Shown here piece by piece: positions 1 through 9,747 of a DNA stretch of 64,000 bases. Positions within the stretch are counted from its first letter, which is position 1; each line of letters opens with the position of its first letter. The notes below the pieces were generated by a model. That model was given only the letters and a program-made list of their open reading frames with translations. It did no database searches and was not told the origin of the DNA. The DNA comes from Glaciecola sp964621345 (GTDB taxonomy: Bacteria > Pseudomonadota > Gammaproteobacteria > Enterobacterales > Alteromonadaceae). The translations under genes were made by a program, and so were the position numbers. The stretch covers positions 62,001 through 126,000 of the forward strand of contig CAZUON010000003.1 of the NCBI GenBank assembly GCA_964621345.1, given 5' to 3'.

Positions 1-1542
1 TATTTGCGTAAGAGGTGGTAATAAATCGGCTGAATCACCCCTTGCTAAGGGAGATGCATCGGCCAGTGCATTACTTGCCGCCATCAACATTTCGTCTGAA
101 ATCAACTGTGCCTTTGAAGCTACCACACCTAAACCAATGCCCGGGAAAATATAGCTATTGTTACATTGGGCAATCGGATACGTATGACCTTTATATTGAA
201 CTGGCGCAAAAGGACTTCCGGTCGCAATAACAACTTTACCGTCGGTCCATTCAATGACCTGCTCTGGTCTTGCTTCAACCTGCCGTGAAGGGTTGCTCAA
301 CGGAAAAATGATGGGGATTTCGCAATGCTGCTGCATCGCACGAATAACTTGCTCGGTAAAAAGGCCTGGTTGCCCTGAAACACCAATCAATAAATCAGGT
401 TTGGCACAGTTGACCACGTCCAGCAGCGAGGGGTAATCGCCACTATATTGCCAATCGTCTAAATTCGCTAAAGGCTGTTGCAATATTGCCTGAAAATCTC
501 TTAAGCCTTCCATGCCCTCCGTTAGCAAACCATAGCGGTCTACCATAAACACTTGAGCGCGGGCAGCGGCCTCAGTTAATCCTTCAAATTGCATCTGCTG
601 CACGAGCATTTCAGCAATACCACAACCGGCTGAACCTGCGCCAACAAACACCACTTTTTTATCTGACAACTTTGCACCGCGGGCTTTACACGCTGCTAAG
701 ATCGTCCCAAGGGCAACTGCAGCAGTGCCTTGTACATCATCGTTAAAACAACATACTTTGTGACGATAGCGCTGCAATAACGGCATTGCATTAGGTTGAG
801 CAAAATCCTCAAACTGAATCATTGCCTCTGGCCACCTGCGTTTTACTTCATTGATGAATATATCTAAAAACTCATCATACTGATCTTGCGATATCCGGGG
901 ATGGCGCGCCCCCATATACATAGGATCGTCTAGTAGTTTTTGGTTGTTCGTACCAACGTCTAACATTACCGGTAAGGTGTAAGCTGGGCTGATGCCTCCG
1001 CATGCGGTATACAATGATAGCTTTCCAATCGGGATCCCCATTCCGCCAATACCTTGGTCACCCAAGCCCAAAATACGTTCACCGTCGGTCACCACAATCA
1101 CTTTTACTTTGCGTTTGGTTGCGTTACGCAATATGTCTTGCAACATATGCCGCTCTTCATAGCTGATAAATAAGCCGCGAGAGGAGCGATAAATTTCAGA
1201 AAACTGCTCGCAAGCCTCCCCTACCGTGGGGGTATAAATGATGGGCATCATTTCTTCGATGTGGGCTTGCACTAAACGATAAAACAGGGTTTCGTTATTA
1301 TCTTGTATGGCGCGTAAATAAATGTGCTTATTCAGGGGCTCTGAAAAGCTGCTGTACTGCATGTAAGCTCGCTCTACCTGCTCTTCTATGGACTCATAAC
1401 GCGGTGGCAGCAAACCTAACAAATTAAATGATTTGCGCTCGCGCTCGGTAAATGCGCTCCCTTTATTCAGTAAAGGAGTTTCGAGCAAGGCGGGCCCAGC
1501 ATAAGGAATATATAAAAAATCGTTGTTGTCTGCTGTCGACAT
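1..1542 (-). CDS. maeA: NAD-dependent malic enzyme, C-terminus cut by window edge
   Basis: Oxidatively decarboxylates malate to pyruvate with NAD+ in the cytoplasm, feeding gluconeogenesis and anaplerosis. Reading leftwards from the ATG at 1542, 514 codons are open to the window edge, against about 565 residues in E. coli MaeA, so roughly the last 50 residues are missing. Visible landmarks are the N-terminal YTPTVGEACEQFS segment, the VVTDGERILGLGDQG active-site region, CFNDDVQGTAAVALG with the metal-binding aspartates, and the dinucleotide-binding VFVGAGSAGCGIAE followed by SNPSRQVEA. The ATG is the first start after upstream stops and gives the MSTADNNDF N-terminus. It lies just downstream of mrcA, same strand, with a 34-nt gap, but the two have no functional link that I can see. 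Confidence 0.95.
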   Translation of the reverse strand, partial: MSTADNNDFLYIPYAGPALLETPLLNKGSAFTERERKSFNLLGLLPPRYESIEEQVERAYMQYSSFSEPLNKHIYLRAIQDNNETLFYRLVQAHIEEMMPIIYTPTVGEACEQFSEIYRSSRGLFISYEERHMLQDILRNATKRKVKVIVVTDGERILGLGDQGIGGMGIPIGKLSLYTACGGISPAYTLPVMLDVGTNNQKLLDDPMYMGARHPRISQDQYDEFLDIFINEVKRRWPEAMIQFEDFAQPNAMPLLQRYRHKVCCFNDDVQGTAAVALGTILAACKARGAKLSDKKVVFVGAGSAGCGIAEMLVQQMQFEGLTEAAARAQVFMVDRYGLLTEGMEGLRDFQAILQQPLANLDDWQYSGDYPSLLDVVNCAKPDLLIGVSGQPGLFTEQVIRAMQQHCEIPIIFPLSNPSRQVEARPEQVIEWTDGKVVIATGSPFAPVQYKGHTYPIAQCNNSYIFPGIGLGVVASKAQLISDEMLMAASNALADASPLARGDSADLLPPLTQI

Positions 1543-1576
1543 TGTCAGTAATCACCTAATAAAGTTATGTAGCGAA

Positions 1577-4315
1577 CTAAAATATATCATCAAGGGCGGT
1601 ATCTTCTTCCTCTGACGCTTCATTTTCAACTGGTAATGACAAATCAGCGTCTTGAGCAAAACTGGTCGGCTCAGTGCCAGCAGCAAAATACTCAAACATC
1701 GAAGAGGAATCTGTTCTATTGCTCAGCTTGCCCGTAGCCCGATCAATCCGTACTCGTACGATTCCCTCTGGAATCATTTTAGTCTGTTCGGGCGTGTCTG
1801 CCAGAGCGGTTTGCATGAAACGAATCCACGTTGGTTGGGCAGCTTTAGCGCCATCTTCTGCGCCAATTAAAGCATTCCCCATCCAGTTGAAACGCTCTGG
1901 ATTTTTGTTGATCAAATTCTGGTTACGCGTAGCACGGCCAAGTTCCCTTGCCGGATCATCAAAGCCAGTCCAGGCGGCGGCGACTAAGCCTGGCGCAAAT
2001 CCAGTAAACCAAGTATCACGTGCATCGTTGGTAGTACCTGTTTTCCCGCCTATGTCTTCACGCTGCAACATATTGCGTGCTCGCCAACCTGTCCCCATCC
2101 AATACGTACGGGTATTCCAACTGCCGTTTGCTCTGACCGCAGTGCGTAGCATCTCTGATACCAAAAATGCAGTTTGTTCACTAATAACGCGCGGCGCTGA
2201 CTTTGCAGTATTTATCGTCTCAGATGCTGAATCCTCGTCTTGAGATAGTTCACTAGAAAATTGAAACTCACGGGCTAGCTGCTCTTCTAAATCTTGCATA
2301 CTATTAGCTTGAGCTAACTCGTTTTGTGTCGCGTCATCGGATATTTCAGACTCTAGTTTTTGCACAGAATCTAAGTCGCAAGGGTCGCAAGCTAGCAATG
2401 GGTCAGCTTGCCATTGAATGGTGCCATCTGGAGTTTCAATACGTTCAATGAAATAAGGACGGACACCAAAACCGCCATTTGCAACAATGGCCATCGCGGT
2501 CGCGACCTCTAACGGGGTATGTGAGCCCGAGCCTAGTGAAAGAGTCTCATCTCTGGGCACTTCATCACGTAAAAAGCCAAACTTTGTAATGTATTCTCTA
2601 GTTCTGTCCAAACCGACACCACGAAGTAATCTGACCGATACCACATTTTTAGATTTACCAAGAGCTTTACGCATACGGATTGGCCCGTCATAAACGGCTG
2701 GCGAATTCTGAGGCCGCCACGCAACGCCGGATGCTGCATCCCACTGATTAATTGGGGCGTCATTAATAATTGAGGCTATGGTGTAACCGTTATCAAGAGC
2801 GCTAGCATATATGAAAGGCTTAATATTTGACCCCACTTGACGTTTTGCCTGAGTCGCACGATTAAACTGCGTATGATAAAAGTCATAACCTCCAACAACC
2901 GCTTCGACGGCACCATCAAAGGGGTTTAATGCGACAAATGCGCCAGATGCGTCAGGTAGCTGTGATAGTTGCCAAATATCGTCATTTTCGCGCTGACGGA
3001 CATACACCACCATGCCTTCATGAAGAATATCCGCCGCTAGCTCAGGTTCATTTCCCTGCGCGCTATCATTAATATACGCTCGTGCCCAATCTAAACCGTC
3101 CCATGTTAGCTCAATTTCGTTTCCGTCTTGCATTAGCATCGTTGCAGTTTGCCCTTCGACTGCAATAACGGCTGCGGGTTTAAGTGCGCCAATGGCCTTG
3201 TAATTGTTTAGCGCAAGTAATAATTGTTGCTTTGTTAGGGGCGTAAACTCACCGCGCTCAGATCTTATTTGTGCAGCCTCTTGTGGACTCAAGGGTGACT
3301 CAAAACCAAAGGATTGTAATGTATCTTCAGTCAGAGGCTGATATAAAATGTCCAAAGGACCACGGTAGCCATGGCGCTCATCATAATCATGTAGATTTTG
3401 TATTACTGCGCGTTGTGCCGCTTGTTGATATTTTGAGTGAGCCGCAGCATACACATTAAAACCACTCGTTTCGGCTATTTCTTTACCGTAAATAGCAATG
3501 ACTTCGTTGTATATTAAATCGGCCAAATAAGGTGCATCTAACTCTATCTCGGCACCGTGTCGTTTTGCCGTAACAGGGGCTTGCGATGCCTCATCAAACT
3601 CTTCTTTGGTGATATAACCTTCGTCAAGCATTCGTAACAATACAATGCGTCGGCGCTCTTTTGAACGCTCAGGTCGGCTAATTGGATTTAGCGCGGAGGG
3701 CGCTTGTGGCAAACCCGCCAAAGTGGCAACTTGCGCAAGGGTTAGTTCGTTAAGCGTTTTTCCGTAATAAACTTGTGCAGCCGCCCCAACACCAAATGAA
3801 CGATGCCCAAGTTCAACTTTATTTAGGTATAATTCTAGGATCTCATCTTTGCTCAACTCTTGTTCCATATGGTATGCAATGAAGACTTCTTTGATTTTTC
3901 GAGAGAACTCTTTTCGTCTATTTAGAAAAAAACCTCTTGCTAATTGCATAGTTAGCGTACTTGCACCTTGTTTTTTCTCGCCAGTCACGGCAAGATTAAC
4001 AGCTGCACGCATAACGCCGATGGGATCAACCCCCATATGGTCGTAAAAGCGGCTATCTTCGGTAGCAATTATTGCATTAATTAGCGAGTCAGGAACTTCG
4101 CTCAAGGACACGGGAATTCTGCGTTTAACGCCATATTGAGAAATCAATTTCCCGTCTTGTGTAAATATTCGCATCGGTGTTTGAAGCTCAACGTCTTTTA
4201 AAACGTCTACACTAGGAAGGTCGTTTTTGAGATAAAAATACATCCCTAACACGGACGAAACGCCGATAAAAAATACAAGCAAAATAAGGATAAGAAAGAC
4301 TTTTATATACTTCAC
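1577..4315 (-). CDS. mrcA: Penicillin-binding protein 1A (class A, bifunctional)
   Basis: Polymerises and cross-links peptidoglycan at the outer face of the inner membrane. At 912 residues it has the length typical of gammaproteobacterial PBP1a. In order: a membrane anchor at about residues 5-28; a GT51 transglycosylase domain with catalytic Glu near 87 in ATEDSRFYDHMGVDP; a large insert containing the PBP1a OB-like region; and a transpeptidase domain with SxxK as SNIK near 494, SxN as SKN near 555 and KTGTTND near 757. The acidic Glu/Asp-rich C-terminal tail is characteristic of the family. The gene is divergent from pilM across 138 nt. mrcA next to the pilMNOPQ operon is the classical gammaproteobacterial arrangement. 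All catalytic motifs are intact. Confidence 0.96.
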   Translation of the reverse strand: MKYIKVFLILILLVFFIGVSSVLGMYFYLKNDLPSVDVLKDVELQTPMRIFTQDGKLISQYGVKRRIPVSLSEVPDSLINAIIATEDSRFYDHMGVDPIGVMRAAVNLAVTGEKKQGASTLTMQLARGFFLNRRKEFSRKIKEVFIAYHMEQELSKDEILELYLNKVELGHRSFGVGAAAQVYYGKTLNELTLAQVATLAGLPQAPSALNPISRPERSKERRRIVLLRMLDEGYITKEEFDEASQAPVTAKRHGAEIELDAPYLADLIYNEVIAIYGKEIAETSGFNVYAAAHSKYQQAAQRAVIQNLHDYDERHGYRGPLDILYQPLTEDTLQSFGFESPLSPQEAAQIRSERGEFTPLTKQQLLLALNNYKAIGALKPAAVIAVEGQTATMLMQDGNEIELTWDGLDWARAYINDSAQGNEPELAADILHEGMVVYVRQRENDDIWQLSQLPDASGAFVALNPFDGAVEAVVGGYDFYHTQFNRATQAKRQVGSNIKPFIYASALDNGYTIASIINDAPINQWDAASGVAWRPQNSPAVYDGPIRMRKALGKSKNVVSVRLLRGVGLDRTREYITKFGFLRDEVPRDETLSLGSGSHTPLEVATAMAIVANGGFGVRPYFIERIETPDGTIQWQADPLLACDPCDLDSVQKLESEISDDATQNELAQANSMQDLEEQLAREFQFSSELSQDEDSASETINTAKSAPRVISEQTAFLVSEMLRTAVRANGSWNTRTYWMGTGWRARNMLQREDIGGKTGTTNDARDTWFTGFAPGLVAAAWTGFDDPARELGRATRNQNLINKNPERFNWMGNALIGAEDGAKAAQPTWIRFMQTALADTPEQTKMIPEGIVRVRIDRATGKLSNRTDSSSMFEYFAAGTEPTSFAQDADLSLPVENEASEEEDTALDDIF

Positions 4316-4453
4316 AATAGCTTAGCTACTCAATTATTTTAAAATTAACTCTCAAATTTTATACGTATGTGTCGTTAACAAATACATACATTTTTACAAA
4401 ATTCAGTATGATGCGAGCGTATGATACTGCAACTAACTACAGGCCGCCATTGA

Positions 4454-5518
4454 ATGAAATCGCTTTTTCAAAAAAAAGCTAAGACAATAATCGGTTTAGA
4501 CATAGGGACCAAATTCGTTAAGGCCTGCAGTCTAGACGTGTCTGGCACACAATGCAAAGTCCTTGCGTTCGCGTGCGAACCTATTGTTGGATTAGCTTTC
4601 TCTGAACGAGAAATCAAAGATTTTGACGCCATCAGTAAAGCCCTCAAAAAAGTGCAAATGGGTATCAAATCAAAAAGTAAGGAATGCGCCATCGCGGTTG
4701 CTGGTTCGTCAGTAATAAGCAAGATGGTATACATGGAACCTGACCAAAGCGACTTTGAACTCGAAACGCAAATAGAGCTAGAAGCAGACAGCTTAATCCC
4801 CTATCCTTTAGACGAGGTTTACTTAGACTTTCAAGAAATCGCCAGCTCTAAAACTCATGTTGGTAAGGTAGAGGTTCTGCTCAGTGCTGCACACCGTGAT
4901 TTAATAGACAGTAGGATCACGCTGGTTAGAGAAGCAAACTTCGAACCGGTTATTGTTGACATTGAGTCCAATGTTTTAGCTGACAGTTTTATTCAGTTCG
5001 CGCCCAAACAAAAAGGTGATCAGAGTGTATGTATAAACGTCGGAGCATCGCTTATGCAACTTAGCGTGATTGAAGATGGTCGCGTTATTTACAATAAGGA
5101 GCATAGCTTCGGGGTTAATAGCTTTATTCAAGACCTTGCGATGCTTTACAATATCGATCCGGTGGAAGTAGAATCACAACTTGCGAGTAATACTGCACCC
5201 GACAGTTGGTTCACCGATAATTTGCCTACCTTTTTATCTAGCCTACAACAGCAAATTCAACGTGCATTACAGATGTTCGTTGCAACCACCCATAAACCGA
5301 TGCCAAATGGCTTTTCTTTAAGTGGTGGTGGTGCAAATTTACCCAACATATGCGAAGAGCTTAGTAGAGATATGGCAATGGACGTTAAGTTGTTTAATCC
5401 TTTTCAAGGAATGAGCTTTGACGACAAAGTTAATAAAGAGAAACTAATGACAATGGCACCACAGCTTAGCATAGCTGCAGGACTTGCAACGAGGAGTCTC
5501 AGCGCATGGCAAAAATAA
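4454..5518 (+). CDS. pilM: Type IV pilus assembly protein PilM
   Basis: Actin-like cytoplasmic component of the type IV pilus alignment complex; in the family it binds ATP and the N-terminal tail of PilN. The 354-residue protein starts at the ATG at 4454 and opens with the family's TIIGLDIGTKFVKA phosphate-1 motif. VCINVGASLMQLSVI forms the second nucleotide-binding motif and FSLSGGGANLPNICEEL the adenosine motif, as in FtsA/PilM ATPases. First gene of the pilMNOPQ operon; its last 13 nt overlap pilN in another frame, suggesting translational coupling. The divergent mrcA start lies 138 nt upstream, so both promoters must be in 4316-4453. Confidence 0.95.
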   Translation: MKSLFQKKAKTIIGLDIGTKFVKACSLDVSGTQCKVLAFACEPIVGLAFSEREIKDFDAISKALKKVQMGIKSKSKECAIAVAGSSVISKMVYMEPDQSDFELETQIELEADSLIPYPLDEVYLDFQEIASSKTHVGKVEVLLSAAHRDLIDSRITLVREANFEPVIVDIESNVLADSFIQFAPKQKGDQSVCINVGASLMQLSVIEDGRVIYNKEHSFGVNSFIQDLAMLYNIDPVEVESQLASNTAPDSWFTDNLPTFLSSLQQQIQRALQMFVATTHKPMPNGFSLSGGGANLPNICEELSRDMAMDVKLFNPFQGMSFDDKVNKEKLMTMAPQLSIAAGLATRSLSAWQK

Positions 5519-6093
5519 ACCTGTTGCCTTGGCGTGAATCGTTACGCCAGTCGCAAAAGAAACAATATTTGAGTTCGCTTGGTTTGCTTGCGGTAATTGT
5601 TTTTGCCGTATTTTGGTTAGCCGGTGAGGTAATTGAACAGCAAATCAGAAATCAAAGTGCACGTAACGATTATTTGCAGCAAGAAATACAAGTTTTAGAT
5701 GCGCAAATCGACGAAATTAAACGCATAAAAGAGGCAAAAGAAGAAATCGTTGTTCGCATGGCCTTAATAGAACAGCTTCAGGTCAGCCGCAACGTCACCC
5801 CGATCTTGTTTGAAGAGCTCACTAAATTAGTGCCTGCAGGCGTTTCATTTAATAGCTTAACGCGCACTGACAACCAATTAAAACTAATTGGTATCAGTGA
5901 ATCAAATAATCGCTTGTCTGCCTTTATGCGCGGATTAGAGGAATCAGAGGTCTTTCTTAACCCTGTATTGTCGTCGATTGTTGCTGACGCCTCTACCTCC
6001 AACGCAATAAGTGATTTTGAACTGACTATGTCACTAAGTAGAAAATATGCACCCGAAGAAGCCTCTACCGATGCAAATGCAGGAGGTCGATAA
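5506..6093 (+). CDS. pilN: Type IV pilus assembly protein PilN
   Basis: Bitopic inner-membrane protein of the pilus alignment complex. It joins cytoplasmic PilM, through a short conserved N-terminal motif, to periplasmic PilO. The 195-residue sequence begins MAKINLLPWRE, the hallmark INLLPWR PilM-binding motif. A single membrane segment follows at about 23-42, then a coiled coil at about 45-90 and a ferredoxin-like periplasmic fold. It overlaps pilM by 13 nt and ends 2 nt before pilO. Confidence 0.95.
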   Translation: MAKINLLPWRESLRQSQKKQYLSSLGLLAVIVFAVFWLAGEVIEQQIRNQSARNDYLQQEIQVLDAQIDEIKRIKEAKEEIVVRMALIEQLQVSRNVTPILFEELTKLVPAGVSFNSLTRTDNQLKLIGISESNNRLSAFMRGLEESEVFLNPVLSSIVADASTSNAISDFELTMSLSRKYAPEEASTDANAGGR

Positions 6094-6095
6094 TC

Positions 6096-6695
6096 ATGGC
6101 CTTTGATTTTAATAAACTAAAAGAAGTTAACGACTTAGATTTTGAGCAAGTTGCGATTTGGCCAAATGAGGTCAAAATACTAGTGGCGATTATCTGCAGT
6201 ATCATTGTAGGTGCAGCGAGCTATCATTTTATCGTGAGCAATAAATTACCTCAACTGGAGTCAGTGCAAGCTCAAGAAGAAAAGTTACGTGGTGAATTTG
6301 AAGCAAAGTATCGTATCGCAGTTAATCTTCAAGCATACAAAGAACAATTAGCTCGCATCGAAGATGACTTTTCTTCAATGTTGAAGTCGCTACCGACGTC
6401 AAATGAAACCCCAGGCCTTTTAGATGACGTGACCTTTGTAGGAACCGATGCTGGATTGTCATTTAAATTGTTAAATTGGCAGCAGGAAATCCCTAAAGAG
6501 TTCTACACTGAGCTTCCCATACAAATAGAAGTTGTTGGGGGTTATCATGAATTTGGTCAATTTACCTCTAACGTAGCGAATCTTCCTCGCATCGTAACGC
6601 TTCATGATTTTGACATTACCCGAACCAACGGCGAGTTATCACTGCGTATGCAGGCAAAAACTTACCGCTCTGAACAAACGGAGGGGATGCAATGA
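6096..6695 (+). CDS. pilO: Type IV pilus assembly protein PilO
   Basis: Inner-membrane partner of PilN; the PilN/PilO heterodimer spans the periplasm and contacts PilP. The 199-residue protein has a short cytoplasmic leader, one membrane segment at about 29-49 (ILVAIICSIIVGAASYHFIV), a coiled coil at about 53-95 and a C-terminal ferredoxin-like domain. The FDFNKLKEVNDLDFEQVAIWP N-terminus matches gammaproteobacterial PilO proteins. It starts 2 nt after pilN and overlaps pilP by 4 nt (ATGA). Confidence 0.95.
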   Translation: MAFDFNKLKEVNDLDFEQVAIWPNEVKILVAIICSIIVGAASYHFIVSNKLPQLESVQAQEEKLRGEFEAKYRIAVNLQAYKEQLARIEDDFSSMLKSLPTSNETPGLLDDVTFVGTDAGLSFKLLNWQQEIPKEFYTELPIQIEVVGGYHEFGQFTSNVANLPRIVTLHDFDITRTNGELSLRMQAKTYRSEQTEGMQ

Positions 6696-7225
6696 AGCGG
6701 GTTTTACTAAGTATCAGCGGCGTAGTAATGCTTTCAGGTTGTGGTGCAAGCATCGACGATTTGGTGACATACACGCAGCAAGTTAAATCGAATACTCAAG
6801 TAAGTATTGAACCTTATCCAGAGTTTAACGAATTTGAAAGCGTTGACTATAAAGCGCAAGGACAGCGCAGCCCCTTTATGCGGGCTGTAGGAGAACTACC
6901 CGTGGCTGCAATCGAAACCACACCCAATTGCTCGCAACCTGACAGGCGGCGAACAAAAGAAAAACTCGAACGTTTTGGATTGGATGCGTTGCAAATGTCG
7001 GGCGTAATCAGTATAAACGGCAAGCGTTTTGCATTGATAAAAGCAAACGACAATAGTTTACACCGAGTAAGTACTGGTAACTATGTTGGGTTATTTCATG
7101 GTAAAGTTACACAAATTACTGATAATCAAGTAGAAATACAAGAGATGCTCCCTGATGGAGCAGGTTGTTGGCAGTCGAAAACCGCCACTATAAGCATGTC
7201 GTCTGCGACAGGGGAAAACAGATAA
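6692..7225 (+). CDS. pilP: Type IV pilus lipoprotein PilP
   Basis: Inner-membrane-anchored lipoprotein that bridges the PilN/PilO complex to the PilQ secretin. Of its 177 residues, the first 17 form a lipoprotein signal ending in a lipobox (MLSGCGAS, acylated Cys at about 17). A flexible linker with the conserved RSPFMRA-type segment follows, then the C-terminal beta-sandwich domain (LQMSGVISINGKRFALIKA...VSTGNYVG). The ATG overlaps the pilO stop and the TAA shares one base with the pilQ ATG. Confidence 0.95.
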   Translation: MKRVLLSISGVVMLSGCGASIDDLVTYTQQVKSNTQVSIEPYPEFNEFESVDYKAQGQRSPFMRAVGELPVAAIETTPNCSQPDRRRTKEKLERFGLDALQMSGVISINGKRFALIKANDNSLHRVSTGNYVGLFHGKVTQITDNQVEIQEMLPDGAGCWQSKTATISMSSATGENR

Positions 7226-8979
7226 TGGCTGAGCAATTCATATTCAACAAAAAATTAAACCGACGCAAACCAATGTGGTTGTGGGTGGGTGCACTAGTGC
7301 TAGGGATAGTCACTTTCGGTGTTTTTGCCCAAGAGGAGCCGGTAGTACTTATCGATCCAGTAGGTGAAGAGCTAGCAGCTGAAGAAGTGACACTCAGTGA
7401 TATCGAATTTAACCGCGAAGGCAACACTGCCAAGGTCGCTATCTCATTTGAAAATGGGGTTCCTGACGTTGCAATGGTAGAAGCGCGTGGCAACATCACA
7501 TTGAGCTTCGACGACAGCGAATTACACGAAGAGCAGTATGTCGAGATAGATGTCAGCCAATTTGGTACCGTTGTCTCCACTATTGAAACATTTCAACGGG
7601 ATTTAACCTCTAGGGTTGAAATACGCTATGACGGTAAAGTAAGAGTTAACAAACAACAAACCGATAACGGTTATGTATTTAGCATCGTTGAAATTACGCC
7701 AGAACAAATTGCAAAAAGCGAGCAGCAAGCCTACACCGGTGCGCCAATCTCTCTAGATTTTCAAGATGTCCCCGTGCGTCAAGTCCTACAAATTATCGCA
7801 CAGGTAAACGGATTCAACTTAGTAACAACAGACACTGTAAACGGTAATGTCACCATTAGCCTAACGGCTGTACCTTGGGATCAAGCTTTAGACATGATCC
7901 TTAAAATCAGAGGCCTAGATAAGCGCTTAGACGGAAACATTTTGCTGATCGCACCCAGTGATGAGCTTACCGCAAGAGAAACCCAGGACTTACAATCTAA
8001 ACAGCAAGTTCAAGCACTGGCTGAGCTAAAGTCGGCTAACATTTCGATTAATTACGCAACAGCTGCTGCATTAGCTGAGATCCTAAAATCTCAAGAAGGT
8101 GGAATATTATCGGACCGCGGAACAGTAAGTGTCGATGAACGTACTAACACTTTGCTCATCCGTGATACTCAAGAATCCATTGATGAAGCACGTAATGTAA
8201 TAGAAACCTTAGATATTCCGGTTAAACAAGTACTGATTGAATCTCGTATGGTTACCGTACGCGAAAATGCAGATGAGCAGTTAGGCGTGCGCTGGGGCTT
8301 TACAGGTACTGGTAGCGACAGCAGCGTGTCAGGCTCACTTGAAGGTGCAAATTCAGCAGGTGCAGGAGTTTTACCGGCTATTACCGACCGCCTAAACGTT
8401 AACTTACCCGTTGCTAACCCAGCCGGACGAATTGGTTTTCAAATCGCAAATTTAGTAGACGGTAATATCCTTGATTTAGAACTCAGTGCCCTAGAGTCAG
8501 AGAACAAGGGCGAAATTATTGCTAGTCCGCGTATCACCGTTGCAAACCAACAAGAAGCTTACATCGAACAAGGTACAGAGATTCCTTTTGTACAAGCAAC
8601 TTCCTCGGGCGCAACATCGGTTGAATTCAAAAAAGCAGTATTGAGTTTACGCGTAACACCGCAAATAACACCAGACAATCGTATTATCTTGAACTTAGTT
8701 GTGACTCAAGATACGCGCGGCGAGACCGTTTCAACGTCAACAGGCCCTGCAGTTGCTATCGATACGCAAGAAATCAGCACTCAGGTTTTGGTTGAAAACG
8801 GCGAGACAATTGTACTCGGTGGGATTTTCCAACAAACAAGCACCGATGATGTATCAAAAGTACCGTTGTTCGGTGACCTACCTCTTGTAGGCAATTTGTT
8901 CAAAACTTCTCAAAAGATTGAAGAAAAACGTGAACTGTTAATTTTTGTTACACCAAAAATTATCACCGAAGGTTTTTAA
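7225..8979 (+). CDS. pilQ: Type IV pilus secretin PilQ
   Basis: Outer-membrane secretin through which the pilus fibre exits. I place the start at the ATG at 7225 (584 residues), which overlaps the pilP stop by one base and follows a GGGG-rich ribosome site. An in-frame ATG at 7165 lies inside pilP and would add 20 hydrophilic residues before the signal sequence. Domain order: signal/anchor at about 15-35; one AMIN peptidoglycan-binding domain at about 45-150; a secretin/TonB short N-domain at about 175-245 (ISLDFQDVPVRQVLQIIA); an N1 domain (ISINYATAAALAEILKS); and the secretin pore at about 345-580 with VPLFGDLPLVGNLFK. One AMIN domain makes it shorter than the Pseudomonas protein. A terminator follows 21 nt after the stop. 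Confidence 0.95.
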   Translation: MAEQFIFNKKLNRRKPMWLWVGALVLGIVTFGVFAQEEPVVLIDPVGEELAAEEVTLSDIEFNREGNTAKVAISFENGVPDVAMVEARGNITLSFDDSELHEEQYVEIDVSQFGTVVSTIETFQRDLTSRVEIRYDGKVRVNKQQTDNGYVFSIVEITPEQIAKSEQQAYTGAPISLDFQDVPVRQVLQIIAQVNGFNLVTTDTVNGNVTISLTAVPWDQALDMILKIRGLDKRLDGNILLIAPSDELTARETQDLQSKQQVQALAELKSANISINYATAAALAEILKSQEGGILSDRGTVSVDERTNTLLIRDTQESIDEARNVIETLDIPVKQVLIESRMVTVRENADEQLGVRWGFTGTGSDSSVSGSLEGANSAGAGVLPAITDRLNVNLPVANPAGRIGFQIANLVDGNILDLELSALESENKGEIIASPRITVANQQEAYIEQGTEIPFVQATSSGATSVEFKKAVLSLRVTPQITPDNRIILNLVVTQDTRGETVSTSTGPAVAIDTQEISTQVLVENGETIVLGGIFQQTSTDDVSKVPLFGDLPLVGNLFKTSQKIEEKRELLIFVTPKIITEGF

Positions 8980-9000
8980 ATTCAATAACTTAGCTTAAGT

Positions 9001-9036
9001 ATGCCGGTAATCTCGTTAGAAATTACCGGCATTTTT
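9001..9036 (+). terminator. Rho-independent terminator of pilMNOPQ
   Basis: A perfect 11-bp stem (ATGCCGGTAAT, 9001-9011, pairing with 9022-9032) closes a 10-nt loop and is followed by a short T run. It lies just after pilQ and ends the pilus operon. aroK therefore needs its own promoter in the remaining 170 nt. Confidence 0.88.
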
Positions 9037-9207
9037 ACATCTGGGCTTGCAAAGGTAAGCCAATCATTGAGATAATCCGGCCTCTCGATTTTACCCGAGG
9101 ACAAAATTCGCTCATAACAAGGCCGCTTGTTATGCTTATAGTTGGTCGCCTACTGACGCGATACTGGCCAACATTAACCATTAATTAAAGATGTGAATTA
9201 GCAAAAT

Positions 9208-9723
9208 ATGGCTGAAAAACGTAATGTATTCTTAGTCGGACCGATGGGTGCAGGTAAAAGCACAATTGGCCGTCATCTTGCAGATGAACTTCACTTAGAG
9301 TTTTTTGACTCAGACCAAGAAATCGAACGTCGCACCGGCGCCGACATCGCTTGGATTTTTGATTTGGAAGGCGAAGAAGGTTTTCGAAAGCGTGAAGAAA
9401 CCGTCATTCATGATTTGACCGATAAGCAAGGTATTGTACTTGCAACTGGTGGTGGCTCTATTGTTTCTAAGGTAGTCCGAAACCGCTTGTCTGCTCGTGG
9501 GATAGTCGTTTATTTACAAACCACTATCGACAAACAAGTTGCTCGCACACAGCGTGATAAGCGCCGCCCATTACTACAAAATGATGATCCTGAAACCGTA
9601 TTAAGAAATCTAGCAGAAGAGCGCAACCCGCTGTACGAAGAAGTCGCTGACTATGTTGTTGAAACCGACGAACAAAGTGCTCGTGCAGTTGCGAATCAAA
9701 TTATCAACAAAATAGGGCTTTAA
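9208..9723 (+). CDS. aroK: Shikimate kinase I
   Basis: Phosphorylates shikimate to shikimate-3-phosphate with ATP, the fifth step of the chorismate pathway. The 171-residue size is standard for AroK. It carries the Walker A GPMGAGKSTIG (residues 11-21), the shikimate-binding DSD and R near 34-58, a GGG motif (ATGGGSIV near 80) and the lid RDKRRPLLQ near 115. It is followed 24 nt later by aroB on the same strand. The aroK-aroB-damX order is conserved in gammaproteobacteria. Confidence 0.96.
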   Translation: MAEKRNVFLVGPMGAGKSTIGRHLADELHLEFFDSDQEIERRTGADIAWIFDLEGEEGFRKREETVIHDLTDKQGIVLATGGGSIVSKVVRNRLSARGIVVYLQTTIDKQVARTQRDKRRPLLQNDDPETVLRNLAEERNPLYEEVADYVVETDEQSARAVANQIINKIGL

Positions 9724-9747
9724 AGCTCTTACAAAAGGACGTTAACG

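Noticed and set aside
15..436. Plus-strand ORFs of 60-71 residues at the left edge
   Set aside because: They lie entirely inside the malic enzyme gene on the other strand and have no independent support.
9037..9207. Small RNA or riboswitch before aroK
   Set aside because: I found no stable conserved fold or known element; the stretch is ordinary promoter-length DNA.
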